Assembly (NCBI GenBank): GCA_009785555.1
Contig: WQWB01000002.1
Coordinates: forward strand, 1 to 64,000
From: Defluviitaleaceae bacterium
GTDB taxonomy: Bacteria > Bacillota > Clostridia > Lachnospirales > WRAX01
DNA: 64,000 bases
Reading direction: 5' to 3'
The notes below the pieces were generated by a model. The model did no database searches. It was not told where the DNA came from and worked only from the letters and a program-made list of their open reading frames with translations. Positions 1-9,511 of the stretch are shown here, piece after piece. A program made the position numbers and the translations under genes. Each line of letters opens with the position of its first letter. The stretch's first letter is position 1.

Positions 1-298
1 CGTTTTTATTTATTTCATAATCAATCTGGGCTGTATCTCCTGTTTTTATAAAAGTCAATCCGTGATACCACGCAATATCAGACAAGGCGTATTCAGGTCC
101 TTCTGATATTTTACTGCCTAAAGTAGTATCAGTAACATTACCGGTTACAGGAATTTTATTAACGTTGTAATTAAAGTTCCATGCTCGCAAGTACATACCA
201 CCGTGTTCTGTTTTAAGATAACCGCATATAGAAACAATTATATCTTCCATGCAACTATGATATTCAAAATGTTTAGAATACTTGATAATCGACTGCAT
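1..298 (-). CDS. Partial CDS (C-terminus off left edge); possible BtrH-N/C39-like protein of the biosynthetic island
   Basis: Read by hand on the minus strand: MQSIIKYSKHFEYHSCMEDIIVSICGYLKTEHGGMYLRAWNFNYNVNKIPVTGN... open to the window edge; starts just after the aminotransferase stop. The HFEYHSCMEDI motif loosely resembles BtrH-like N-termini. Confidence 0.5.
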   Translation of the reverse strand, partial: MQSIIKYSKHFEYHSCMEDIIVSICGYLKTEHGGMYLRAWNFNYNVNKIPVTGNVTDTTLGSKISEGPEYALSDIAWYHGLTFIKTGDTAQIDYEINKN

Positions 299-321
299 AT
301 CTTCACCGTCTAGTATTAATT

Positions 322-1662
322 TCAAATTTTATAACTTTTTTTCAGGCTGCTGCTTACAGCTCTTTCCTTGACGGCAGAAAAATCTTCCATAATATAGCCG
401 ACACGATTTTGAACAAAGGCTATGTCCTCTTCACAAAGGGCACATGACGGGTACATGCGGGATATTCGGCAGCAGTATATACCGTATAAAATCATTATAT
501 CGCGCAGTAAGTTATCCATAAAAATTATGTCATTTGTATACTGCTCATATGATGTCAAGATGTGAGGAGAGCAGTGGAATGACGCGCACATACTGTCGCC
601 TTGTATCACAAGTTCAGTATTATAAGCATTGGCGCTGTCTTTCAACAATGAATGAATATATTCCGCAATACTTCTCATTTCATCATAATAATATCCATCG
701 CTTAAAATACTCATTGAAGTATAAACCGCATATAAACCCATTTCGTACCCATTATATGTACCGCCGTATATAACCTCGTGATTTTCATAAAGCCGCATCA
801 GATCCCTGCTGCCAAGCAGCGCAGTTACAGGCAAATCCCCGCCTGACAACGCTTTGCCAAGAACCGTCAAGTCTGCCTTTACACCCATAGTTTTTTGAAT
901 ACTGCCAAGCTGCGTTCTATTCCCTGTAATAACTTCGTCAAAAATCAAAACTATATTATACCTGTCGCATAACTTCCTGACGGCATGTAAATAACCTTCG
1001 CCCGGCATTATACTCCCAGCATTTACCGCAATAGGTTCGGTAATCACTGCGGCAATTTCGTCATGGTACATATATAAGAAGTTTTCCAGCAATTCAATAT
1101 CATTCCATTTCAAAACGGTTATCCCATCTCTAAGCGCGTTAGTCATACCCCCTTTAGAACAATGAGGATCATCGGCATTTATACTGGGATAAGGCAATGT
1201 TAGCGGGTTGTATCTGCCGCCTAAAATGTTATCGTGGTTGCCGTGATAATTCCCTTCAAATGTTACCACCCTTTTTCTACCTGTATAAGCGCGCGCAAGC
1301 CTCATCGCGTTTTGTATGGTTTCCGTGCCGCTCAGCCCGTACCGAACCATATCAGCGCCAGGTACATTACGCAATATTGCTTCACTGCATAGGTATTCGA
1401 TGTCCCGTTTCTTTACCGTACTCCGTATATAATCGTATCGGTTATTAAATTCAGCATTGTTTATGCCAAAAATCATCGCACCTGATCGAACAGATAAATC
1501 CAAATACTCATTGCCATCGTAATCTAACAGCCTTGAGCCACTTCCGCTTGCAAATTTTATTGCGCTCGGTTTATACTTAAAATTTGAATGTGCAGCGTTT
1601 GGTATATATTTTGACAGCGCGCTTGCATATTCACTGGTTTTTTTTAGATTATATCTTCTCAT
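322..1662 (-). CDS. Class III PLP-dependent aminotransferase, glutamate-1-semialdehyde aminomutase-like
   Basis: 446 aa; FDEVITGNR and LGKALSGGDLPVTALLG (PLP-Lys region) as in GSA-AM family; EPIAVNAG motif. Confidence 0.85.
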   Translation of the reverse strand: MRRYNLKKTSEYASALSKYIPNAAHSNFKYKPSAIKFASGSGSRLLDYDGNEYLDLSVRSGAMIFGINNAEFNNRYDYIRSTVKKRDIEYLCSEAILRNVPGADMVRYGLSGTETIQNAMRLARAYTGRKRVVTFEGNYHGNHDNILGGRYNPLTLPYPSINADDPHCSKGGMTNALRDGITVLKWNDIELLENFLYMYHDEIAAVITEPIAVNAGSIMPGEGYLHAVRKLCDRYNIVLIFDEVITGNRTQLGSIQKTMGVKADLTVLGKALSGGDLPVTALLGSRDLMRLYENHEVIYGGTYNGYEMGLYAVYTSMSILSDGYYYDEMRSIAEYIHSLLKDSANAYNTELVIQGDSMCASFHCSPHILTSYEQYTNDIIFMDNLLRDIMILYGIYCCRISRMYPSCALCEEDIAFVQNRVGYIMEDFSAVKERAVSSSLKKSYKI

Positions 1663-1668
1663 AACGGC

Positions 1669-3132
1669 TTATAAAATATATTCGAAGTTTATGGTATCGT
1701 AGCTTACCATATTTTTGTTGAGCACCTTGGGATTCCGCAACAAATACCTCATCCTGTCAAACAGTACCTCCGGGTTTATCCTGCCGCCGTTACCATCTTC
1801 ATTAGCCAAGCAAAAACTAGATGTAAAAGGTACATAACTTAGAAAAATACGCAATTTTTCATCCGGCGTGACTATCCAGTGAGGTGTATTCCTACTGAAA
1901 ACAATTATATTTGGTATACGGAACAAGCCGGAAATATGACCAAAAACACTGTCAACCCCTACGTGCATATCCATGTTTTTAATAATATTAATAAGAGACA
2001 ACAACGGTTCGCCACTCATATCTATTACGTTGTTAAAGTTTTTATCTGGAAAATTACACAGATTTATAACGCCTATACCGTTTCTTTCGCATAAATCTAT
2101 GAAACTCTGTGCGAATTCATAATTCCAGCTTTTTTTATACGGGATTCTAGCGTTCCGCAATTCTGTTTCGTCTGTATCTGTAGCAAATTGCACGGTAATA
2201 ATATGTTTGTATCTGGTTCTGAGCATATCGACAAAGAACTTGCTTTTCTCGTCCGTTGGATATTCATTATTAATTTTATCTATAGCTTCTTCCATCCCAT
2301 CGACCATAAGCTGTTTTGATATAAGGCGTGATATATGAAGCTTTGTTTCCTTTTTTAATATATCGAAACTAAGAAAGTCACAAAGAGAATATATATCATT
2401 GTCACTTTCCAATATATCAAGCAGTGAACCGAACGAGTCTATCATTTGCTGGCTTAAATGATTAAATTCGGGAAGTAGTTCCGTCAAAACATCATAAGAA
2501 ATATTCCTAAGATGTATAATGTTATATTTCTGATATGGTTTTTTCGCACGGAACTGCTTAAGGACGGGATATAACATTATACTGTCGCCATATGTTATCC
2601 AAGGAGACAAATAGATATAGGCTTCTTTCCCCTTAATTCTATCATTATTGTTTCTGTCTCTATCCGTATTTTTTTTGTAAAACAATATGGAATAACTAGC
2701 GGACGTCTTGTAAACACTCTGCCTTTCGTACCCGTCCGGAATAATGCTGGATACTAAAATCGTTTTTTGGTATACATCGGTGTCGCATTCAAAAGACTTA
2801 AAAAACAAAACAGCATACTCATATTTATGATATTTAAATTCACTACACCCCAATGTTTTTGTATATTGCCTTAAATCATCGGCACTACTCATTTGAATAA
2901 AATATTCTCCGTTAATAACTTCCGGTTTTGATTTTAATCCATCTATAAAATTGTCATCATTTTTTATGTAGCAAATTATAAAAGCCGCTTCGCAAATGTC
3001 AAATGCTTTTTTATAGACTTCATATACATTTTCTTTCCCACACATAATCGCATATAATCTTGCGGAGGATAAAAAAAACTTCAGCTCTTTAATCGAATTC
3101 AAATATTCATTGCTTTGGCAAACAATACTCAT
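1669..3132 (-). CDS. Glycosyltransferase family 9-like (heptosyltransferase-like) protein
   Basis: 487 aa; C-terminal MHVGVDSVFGHISGLFRIPNIIVFSRNTPHW resembles the GT9 donor-binding region; located among heptose genes. Confidence 0.6.
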   Translation of the reverse strand: MSIVCQSNEYLNSIKELKFFLSSARLYAIMCGKENVYEVYKKAFDICEAAFIICYIKNDDNFIDGLKSKPEVINGEYFIQMSSADDLRQYTKTLGCSEFKYHKYEYAVLFFKSFECDTDVYQKTILVSSIIPDGYERQSVYKTSASYSILFYKKNTDRDRNNNDRIKGKEAYIYLSPWITYGDSIMLYPVLKQFRAKKPYQKYNIIHLRNISYDVLTELLPEFNHLSQQMIDSFGSLLDILESDNDIYSLCDFLSFDILKKETKLHISRLISKQLMVDGMEEAIDKINNEYPTDEKSKFFVDMLRTRYKHIITVQFATDTDETELRNARIPYKKSWNYEFAQSFIDLCERNGIGVINLCNFPDKNFNNVIDMSGEPLLSLINIIKNMDMHVGVDSVFGHISGLFRIPNIIVFSRNTPHWIVTPDEKLRIFLSYVPFTSSFCLANEDGNGGRINPEVLFDRMRYLLRNPKVLNKNMVSYDTINFEYIL

Positions 3133-3153
3133 GACGAACCCCCATTCCGACGT

Positions 3154-4863
3154 CTAATTCTTATTTATTTTGTCAATAAAATAATCTTCTATGACAAGAT
3201 AATGGATGCCGCTGTTCAAAAAACTCTCGACCGCTTGCAAGGGGGTTTCCACAATGGGTTGACCTTTAATGTTGAATGATGTATTCAAAAGGATGGGAAT
3301 CCCGGTTATTTTTTCAAAGGCTGATATTAGTTCATAAAACACCTTGTTTTCGTCTCTTGAAACCGTTTGCAATCTGGCAGTTTGATCCACATGGGTAACG
3401 GCACCAAGCTTTTCCGCGTACTTTTCTTTTACACTTGCAACATACAGCATAAAAGGATTGTCCTCAAAATCAGTATCAAAATACTCACTGACCTTTTCAC
3501 GCAATACCGCCGGGGCAAAAGGCCGGAACGGTTCGCGGAACTTGACAAGGTTATTTAATATATCCTTCATTTCGTTAGGCATCGGGTTGGCCAGTATGCT
3601 GCGGTGTCCTAATGCACGCGGCCCAATTTCCGAACCCTCGGTAAACCAGCCTATAATTTTGTTTTCCGCAAGCATTTTTGCCGTTTTTTCATACAACTGA
3701 TCGGCCGGCATCTTACTCCACCTTAAAACCCCGCTATATCTACTCAACGTCTGCTCTATCTCTACATTTGTATAGGCTCGACCAAGAAACGGATAAATAA
3801 AACGGCTGTTCATTTCATCTTTATTGTTGTATTGATAATGTGCGTAAATAGCCGCACCATAAGCCAAGCCCGAATCTCCGGCAGCAGGGAAGATAAAAAC
3901 GTCTTCAAACTTTGTCTTTTGTTTAATTTTCCCGTTTAATACACTGTTCAATGCAACACCACCGCCGTAACTTAGACTCTTACAGCCCGTCTTTTCATAT
4001 AAGTGATTTAATATACAAAAAACAAGCTCTTCTAAGATTACTTGACCTGTGCAAGCTATATCCGCCTTTGTTTTCAGAATATCAGAATAATATGCTTCTT
4101 TATTATTTTTAATAATATAAATCAACTGATTATAAATTCCATTGATATCAATTTTGACAGCTATATCTTTTCCTTTTTCGCCAACTGTTATAAATTCTTT
4201 TATCCTGTCGTAGTAAATGGGCCTACCGTAGGGTGCAAGCCCCATTGTTTTTCCTTCTTCAAGCAAATTGAATCCTATCATATATGTTATAAGGGAATAG
4301 AAATCGCCTATTGAGTTATCGGTAAGCGTTAGCCTGTCCATGCCGCTTTTATGCCTGAAATCATAAGGAAGATAGGCATATTTTTCATTTCTTGTACCCA
4401 AATAATCGGTATATAAATTTTCCTGCCCCCATATAGAATTAAAAATAGTGATTTTATTGTCTATTGCAAAGCCAAGCGAAATTGTGTTGGACTGTCCGTC
4501 CGAATAATGGTCTCCCGCACCATCCGCAACAAAAACTGCACTGTCTTTAAACCCAGAACCGTAATATGAAGCGGCGGCATGAGCCATATGGTGATTTACT
4601 CGCATAATATTAGCATAATATTCTCTATCCGCGAAAGCCGCCATACCCCATTGGTTGTTTGATACAATAATACCAATATCATCAATCGACAACCCGTTGG
4701 CATCTAAACAATACTGTATTCCCCCAAGTAAGGCCGACCTCAGCCCGCCACTGTGTTTTTCACGTGATACGCGTTCTTCCTCAATATATGTTATTATTTT
4801 TTTATCTTTTAGTAAACAATATGAAAAATCATGCTGTGAACCACCAATACCTAATATGTACAT
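3154..4863 (-). CDS. Carbamoyltransferase, NodU/CmcH/TobZ family
   Basis: 569 aa; VNHHMAHAAASYYGSGF...VFVADGAGD; GWFTEGSEIGPRALGHRSILANP; LLNTSFNIKGQPIVETP. Confidence 0.9.
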   Translation of the reverse strand: MYILGIGGSQHDFSYCLLKDKKIITYIEEERVSREKHSGGLRSALLGGIQYCLDANGLSIDDIGIIVSNNQWGMAAFADREYYANIMRVNHHMAHAAASYYGSGFKDSAVFVADGAGDHYSDGQSNTISLGFAIDNKITIFNSIWGQENLYTDYLGTRNEKYAYLPYDFRHKSGMDRLTLTDNSIGDFYSLITYMIGFNLLEEGKTMGLAPYGRPIYYDRIKEFITVGEKGKDIAVKIDINGIYNQLIYIIKNNKEAYYSDILKTKADIACTGQVILEELVFCILNHLYEKTGCKSLSYGGGVALNSVLNGKIKQKTKFEDVFIFPAAGDSGLAYGAAIYAHYQYNNKDEMNSRFIYPFLGRAYTNVEIEQTLSRYSGVLRWSKMPADQLYEKTAKMLAENKIIGWFTEGSEIGPRALGHRSILANPMPNEMKDILNNLVKFREPFRPFAPAVLREKVSEYFDTDFEDNPFMLYVASVKEKYAEKLGAVTHVDQTARLQTVSRDENKVFYELISAFEKITGIPILLNTSFNIKGQPIVETPLQAVESFLNSGIHYLVIEDYFIDKINKN

Positions 4864-5114
4864 TAATAACCACCTTCTCTAAATTTAATTACATACTCAA
4901 CCAGATCGTCTAAACCAAAATCATTGCCGAGAACCAAATATTCGTCATCAAAATAAATTCCATATTCTCTTTCAATTTCAACCAGTACTTTTAAGAATGC
5001 AATTGAATTAATCTGATACTGAACAAATGGCTCATCAAAATCTGTATCTTCGGGCATATCACCTGTATATATAAACTTGGAAATCATAAAATCTTTAAGT
5101 TCTTTATGTTGCAT
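4863..5114 (-). CDS. Acyl carrier protein (atypical INSIAF phosphopantetheine site)
   Basis: 83 aa acidic protein; VQYQINSIAFLKVLVEIEREYGIYFDDEYL aligns with ACP helix II, Ser retained, DSL replaced by NSI. Confidence 0.8.
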   Translation of the reverse strand: MQHKELKDFMISKFIYTGDMPEDTDFDEPFVQYQINSIAFLKVLVEIEREYGIYFDDEYLVLGNDFGLDDLVEYVIKFREGGY

Positions 5115-5130
5115 AAAAGCTCCCTTTCCT

Positions 5131-6294
5131 TTAAGTTAGATTTTTTATAAGTACGCCGCTTCCTATCCCGCCGCCGCCACAAAGTACAGCCACTCCATAA
5201 GCAACCGAATTTCTTTTTAGATGATGCAATAAAGTAATGCAAATACGCAGGCCAGTACTGCCCAGAGGGTGTCCCAGCGGTATACTTCCACCTCCAATAT
5301 TGATAATTTCTGGATTCCACTTGCTTTGTTTCAAACATATGCACATTTGCGCAGCATACGCTTCATTGCATTCTATCAAATCTATGTCGTCTTCTTTGAT
5401 TCCCGAAATATCCAATAATTTGTTAAACGCTTTGTGGGGTGCAAGACATATACTACCCGGGTCTACACCAATAACTACAGATGAGATTATCTCGGCTTCC
5501 GGCTGTATTCCATATTTTTCACATGCTCGTTCTGACATCAAAAGCACCGCACTTGCTCCGTCGTTTATGGACGTTGCATTTTTCTTTGTTATTGTGCCAT
5601 CCTCACAAAACAACGGAACGTTCTTTTCAGAATCCAATAAATGTTTGTAAAACTGTATGTGTTCATCTTCATTAAAAATTGTATTGTCTGCAAGCCTAAC
5701 AGGCTCTATCTCATCCTTAAACCATCCATTTTTTTGTGCATATCTCGCTTTTTCATAGCTCTTCACAGAGTAATCATCCTGTTTATTTCTGCTGATGCCA
5801 TACTCTCGTGCGGCTGTTTCTACAGCTAAGCCAATATTGTCTAAATAGCTCGCATCCCTTAAATCATTTAGCGTTTTTGTACTGTTTTTTATATTCATAT
5901 AGGCATTTTTCAAAGAATACGGCGACTGGCTCATGTTTTCTGTTCCACCAACCAAAATAACATCAGCAGCACCGATAATTATATTGCGGCTTGCAATTAT
6001 TAAAGCTTCCATGGAGGATGCGCAAGTCCTGCCGATACATACCGCGGGTATATTTGCCGGTATGCCTGCTGATACCAATGCTTTTTTGGCATAGCTGTGC
6101 GGTTCTTGAGAAAAGCAACAACCTGCAACAAAATCATTTAGCTCTGCGCCTATCTTCCTGCCAGGTATATCTGCTTTATTTAGCAGCGCCCTCACTGCTT
6201 CCGCCAAAATATCTTTCTCAGCCATATTTGATAAAGACCCTGCCGGACTTCCTATAGGGGTCCGGCAGCATTTGGCCATATATACTTTTTGCAT
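5131..6294 (-). CDS. Thiolase family protein (acetyl-CoA acetyltransferase-like)
   Basis: 387 aa; active-site CASSMEAL, NEAYAAQ, GGGSIPLGHPLGSTG and CGGGGIGSG motifs. Confidence 0.9.
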   Translation of the reverse strand: MQKVYMAKCCRTPIGSPAGSLSNMAEKDILAEAVRALLNKADIPGRKIGAELNDFVAGCCFSQEPHSYAKKALVSAGIPANIPAVCIGRTCASSMEALIIASRNIIIGAADVILVGGTENMSQSPYSLKNAYMNIKNSTKTLNDLRDASYLDNIGLAVETAAREYGISRNKQDDYSVKSYEKARYAQKNGWFKDEIEPVRLADNTIFNEDEHIQFYKHLLDSEKNVPLFCEDGTITKKNATSINDGASAVLLMSERACEKYGIQPEAEIISSVVIGVDPGSICLAPHKAFNKLLDISGIKEDDIDLIECNEAYAAQMCICLKQSKWNPEIINIGGGSIPLGHPLGSTGLRICITLLHHLKRNSVAYGVAVLCGGGGIGSGVLIKNLT

Positions 6295-6326
6295 TTAATA
6301 CCACCTTGTACTTAAGAAATTACACC

Positions 6327-7244
6327 CTACATTGCGTTTTCAATTATTTCAACAGCTTGAATCAAACATTTTTTTTCCTTCAACCAAACAGCATCAATCT
6401 TTTGGATTATTCTTTCCCTCATAATTTTTGTTTCTCCCCAAAGTACGCATTTCAAAAAATTATTTTTTAGATTTTTCCATGCAGTTTCCAGCTCCCTCAT
6501 CTCATTTGCAAACATTAAAAAAGTTTCTCCGCCAACATAATTTTCTATAAAACATGTATATAAATACCTGGAGCCGGAAATTATATAACCTACCATCGAA
6601 TCTAAATCAGAGACCCATGCTCCGCCGCTTACATTTGAAGAATATTCCGCCGCAATCGATTCTGCCAAACTAACCTTTTCCTTAAATATTTCAAATTGCA
6701 AATCAACATTATATTGCAATATTTTATTGTATGATAATATCAATGCATATAGCTTATCAGGTTTAACAAGGGTTTTAGGGGTATTCATATAGTGCATTTT
6801 TGTTATTTTCAAATTATTGGCGTATATTTTTTGAACTTTATCGCTATATGTCGGGTCAACCACGGTTGCAATATCATCTTTTATCGATTCAATCACAATA
6901 ACATGATCATTTGTTATATTATATCTTGGAATCCATTCAAAATTATTGCAAGAAAGTTCAACCATTATAGGTCCTTGATTTTCTATCAATTTCTTAAGTC
7001 CGTCTATGCCACTATAATCTGCAGATATAAATCGTATGCCAAATATCTTTGAAATTTCTTCTTCTATATTATCATGAAAAGCCCTTAGACAGCCTCCTAT
7101 AGTATCTGCTCTTGCTTCATCATAAGCAAATGTAAAAAACGAATGAAAACACAGGGCATAATCAACCCTTTTTTTACTTAGTAAATACATCAAGCAAGCT
7201 CCTGTACAACCCAACCCTCTTAACGATACCATTGTTCCCTCCAA
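6327..7244 (-). CDS. BtrH N-terminal/C39-like protein (candidate acyl or peptidyl transferase)
   Basis: 305 aa; early Cys (GLGCTGACLMYLL), then GPIMVELSCNNFEWIPRYNITNDHVIVIESIKDDIATVVDPTY, the cysteine-protease-like Cys/His/Asp layout seen in BtrH-like proteins. Confidence 0.6.
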   Translation of the reverse strand: MEGTMVSLRGLGCTGACLMYLLSKKRVDYALCFHSFFTFAYDEARADTIGGCLRAFHDNIEEEISKIFGIRFISADYSGIDGLKKLIENQGPIMVELSCNNFEWIPRYNITNDHVIVIESIKDDIATVVDPTYSDKVQKIYANNLKITKMHYMNTPKTLVKPDKLYALILSYNKILQYNVDLQFEIFKEKVSLAESIAAEYSSNVSGGAWVSDLDSMVGYIISGSRYLYTCFIENYVGGETFLMFANEMRELETAWKNLKNNFLKCVLWGETKIMRERIIQKIDAVWLKEKKCLIQAVEIIENAM

Positions 7245-7253
7245 AGCTATCTA

Positions 7254-8207
7254 TCATCTGTAGAATCTTTCCTTCATTTTTTTAACACTCAGATAATTTT
7301 CTATATAATCTTTAACCGCTTGGGAAATTTCGCTAAATTGCTTTTTATAACCAATGTCCTGTAATTTTTTTAGGTCTGCGCATGTATACACTTGATAACT
7401 TTCAGATACTTCTGGCGGTAATTGCGAAAAAGAAATTTCACATTCTTTATTTAATAAAGAACTTACCATTTCTACTATATTGAGAAACGGCGTGGTTACA
7501 CCTGTACCAACATTATAAATGCCGTTAAATTGCTTGTTGCATATAAAATACCATATTACATCCAAAACGTCATTTATATAAATAAAATCTCTTCTTTGTA
7601 ATCCTTTTTGGTACTGACCATTAACATCATAAAGAATTATTTTGCTATGCCGCGAAACAGATTGGTATACATGATAAATAAAACTAGCCATATTCTGCTT
7701 ATGATATTCATTAGGCCCAAAGACATTGAAAAGCCTTAATCCAACCCACTGAGGCGGAGTAGCCTTTGCAGTCAAAACATATCTGTCCAGCAAAACTTTT
7801 GAAAGCGCATATGGACTAGAAGGCTCTGTTTCGGCATCTTCCACGAAGTTTTGCAGAGAACCGTAAACCGAAGCTGAGCTTGCATATATAAACCTAACGC
7901 TATGTTTTCTGCACCATTCAAATAATTCTGTACTGTACATATAATTGTTTTGGAAGATGCCGTCTACGTCCGTGTTTGTAGTAGAACTATATGCTCCAAG
8001 GTGTACAATCACACTGCCGGCAGGAGGTTTTATGGCTAATATTTTTGCTTTATCCATTATCATATTAAATTTTAAATTCAGTAAGTTCTTCCATTTTTCG
8101 CCTATTAGTCTGTCTTCAACAACACAAATATCATTAATACCCATTTTGTTTAAAAATTTTACTAAGCAGCTTCCAATAAAACCTGCTCCACCTGTTATGA
8201 AATACAA
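7254..8207 (-). CDS. hldD: NAD-dependent epimerase, ADP-glyceromanno-heptose 6-epimerase-like (HldD type)
   Basis: 317 aa; MYFITGGAGFIGSCLVKFLN, ASSASVYG, NVFGPNEYHKQNMASFIYH and GLQRRDFIYINDVLDV are HldD-like. Confidence 0.75.
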   Translation of the reverse strand: MYFITGGAGFIGSCLVKFLNKMGINDICVVEDRLIGEKWKNLLNLKFNMIMDKAKILAIKPPAGSVIVHLGAYSSTTNTDVDGIFQNNYMYSTELFEWCRKHSVRFIYASSASVYGSLQNFVEDAETEPSSPYALSKVLLDRYVLTAKATPPQWVGLRLFNVFGPNEYHKQNMASFIYHVYQSVSRHSKIILYDVNGQYQKGLQRRDFIYINDVLDVIWYFICNKQFNGIYNVGTGVTTPFLNIVEMVSSLLNKECEISFSQLPPEVSESYQVYTCADLKKLQDIGYKKQFSEISQAVKDYIENYLSVKKMKERFYR

Positions 8208-8270
8208 AAAATCACCTCCATGCCGAAAGCGGCAATAATTCTAAATTATTACTCCATAGAGTTTTATAAA

Positions 8271-8314
8271 GGCTTGCGCGATGCCTAGCTCTGCTTTGAA
8301 ATAATTCCTCTATA
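8271..8314. repeat. Truncated copy of the three-hairpin MITE-like element (copy D)
   Basis: CTTGCGCGATGCCTAGCTCTGCTTTGAAATAATTCCTCTATA resembles copy C CTTACGCGTTGCTCAGCCCTACTTTGAAATAGC plus the ATTCCTCTATA terminus. Confidence 0.55.
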
Positions 8315-8324
8315 TTAAATAAAC

Positions 8325-8849
8325 CTAATTTCTAATAATCTCGTCCGCTAAATCAGCAATCGTAAAAGCAGATCCAACTTGAAAAACTCTTTTAAATTTA
8401 ATACTTAAACCTATATCAATATCGCTTTTTTTATCACCGATTAGATACGATGATAAAAAATCAATATTGTAGTCCTTGCCTGCCTTGTAAATCAATCCAG
8501 GTTTTGGTTTTCTGCAATCACAATCTATACTGTACGGCAGTACAGTACCTAACGGATAAGGAAGGTGCGGGCAGATATAAAAAGCGTCGATACTTGTGTT
8601 TTCCAGAGTTTTTAACCGGCAATTCAACGCGTCGTTAAACTGTTTCACGTCACTTAAAGTGCAGTAACCCCTAGCTACACCGGATTGATTTGTTACAACT
8701 ATCAATAAAAAACCCGCGTCCTTTAACTTTTTCAAGGCCTGCGGTACATTTTTTATAAACATTAAATCAGAAACATTCCATGTGTATCCCGTATCAATAT
8801 TAATTGTGCCGTCCCGGTCGAGGAAAATAGCACTATTCTGTAATTTCAT
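8325..8849 (-). CDS. gmhB: D-glycero-D-manno-heptose 1,7-bisphosphate phosphatase (GmhB-like HAD)
   Basis: 174 aa; FLDRDGTIN, VVTNQSG and CPH...CDCRKPKPG zinc loop. Confidence 0.85.
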   Translation of the reverse strand: MKLQNSAIFLDRDGTINIDTGYTWNVSDLMFIKNVPQALKKLKDAGFLLIVVTNQSGVARGYCTLSDVKQFNDALNCRLKTLENTSIDAFYICPHLPYPLGTVLPYSIDCDCRKPKPGLIYKAGKDYNIDFLSSYLIGDKKSDIDIGLSIKFKRVFQVGSAFTIADLADEIIRN

Positions 8850-9405
8850 TTTCCAGAGCCTCTATTAGAATGTGAAATAACGAAATCGTCATTTCTTGTA
8901 TTACCTGCGTATTATCAGATGGTATTTTAAGTATATTGTCAACTATTCCGCTTGCCTCCCCGTCTTTTGAACCTGTTATCAAATAATTCTGAATACCCAA
9001 TGCTTGTGCAGTTTGTATGGCTATAACAATATTTTTAGAATTTCCGCTGGTACTAAGAGCAATAAGCAAATCATTCTTACTTCCGTAAGCCTCAATCTGA
9101 CGCCTGAAAACGTCATCGTAGGAATAGTCATTGCTTAGGCATGTTAAAACAGAAATATCGCTGCACAATGCCAGTGCCGGCCATGCGCCCCTATCAACAG
9201 TCAAGCGCCCTACAAATTCGCTCGTTATATGAAGGCAATCTGCCGCACTACCTCCGTTACCGCACAAAAGCAACTTGCCTCCCAATGACAATGCAAACAA
9301 TATAGAATGGTATAGATTCTGCACTTCTTTATGCATTGCCGCGTTACCCAGAATATTTGAATATACAGCACCTCGCGCGTCAAGCATTTCAATTATCTTC
9401 GCCAT
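8833..9405 (-). CDS. gmhA: Sedoheptulose-7-phosphate isomerase (GmhA-like SIS domain)
   Basis: 190 aa; LLLCGNGGSAADCLHITSEFVGR and LIALSTSGNSKNI. Confidence 0.85.
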   Translation of the reverse strand: MAKIIEMLDARGAVYSNILGNAAMHKEVQNLYHSILFALSLGGKLLLCGNGGSAADCLHITSEFVGRLTVDRGAWPALALCSDISVLTCLSNDYSYDDVFRRQIEAYGSKNDLLIALSTSGNSKNIVIAIQTAQALGIQNYLITGSKDGEASGIVDNILKIPSDNTQVIQEMTISLFHILIEALENEITE

Positions 9406-9511
9406 GCAAATACCCTTCTTTCGTATTTTTTATACTACAAAAGTTCTAGTTAGAAACAAAGTTCTTAACTGCAAAAATTAAAAAATTACAATTGAAAATA
9501 AGATACCGTTC

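Noticed and set aside
4756-4771. parS-like TTTTTCACGTGATACG
   Set aside because: Only 13/16 to consensus and inside the carbamoyltransferase gene; the exact site at 42522 is the only convincing one.
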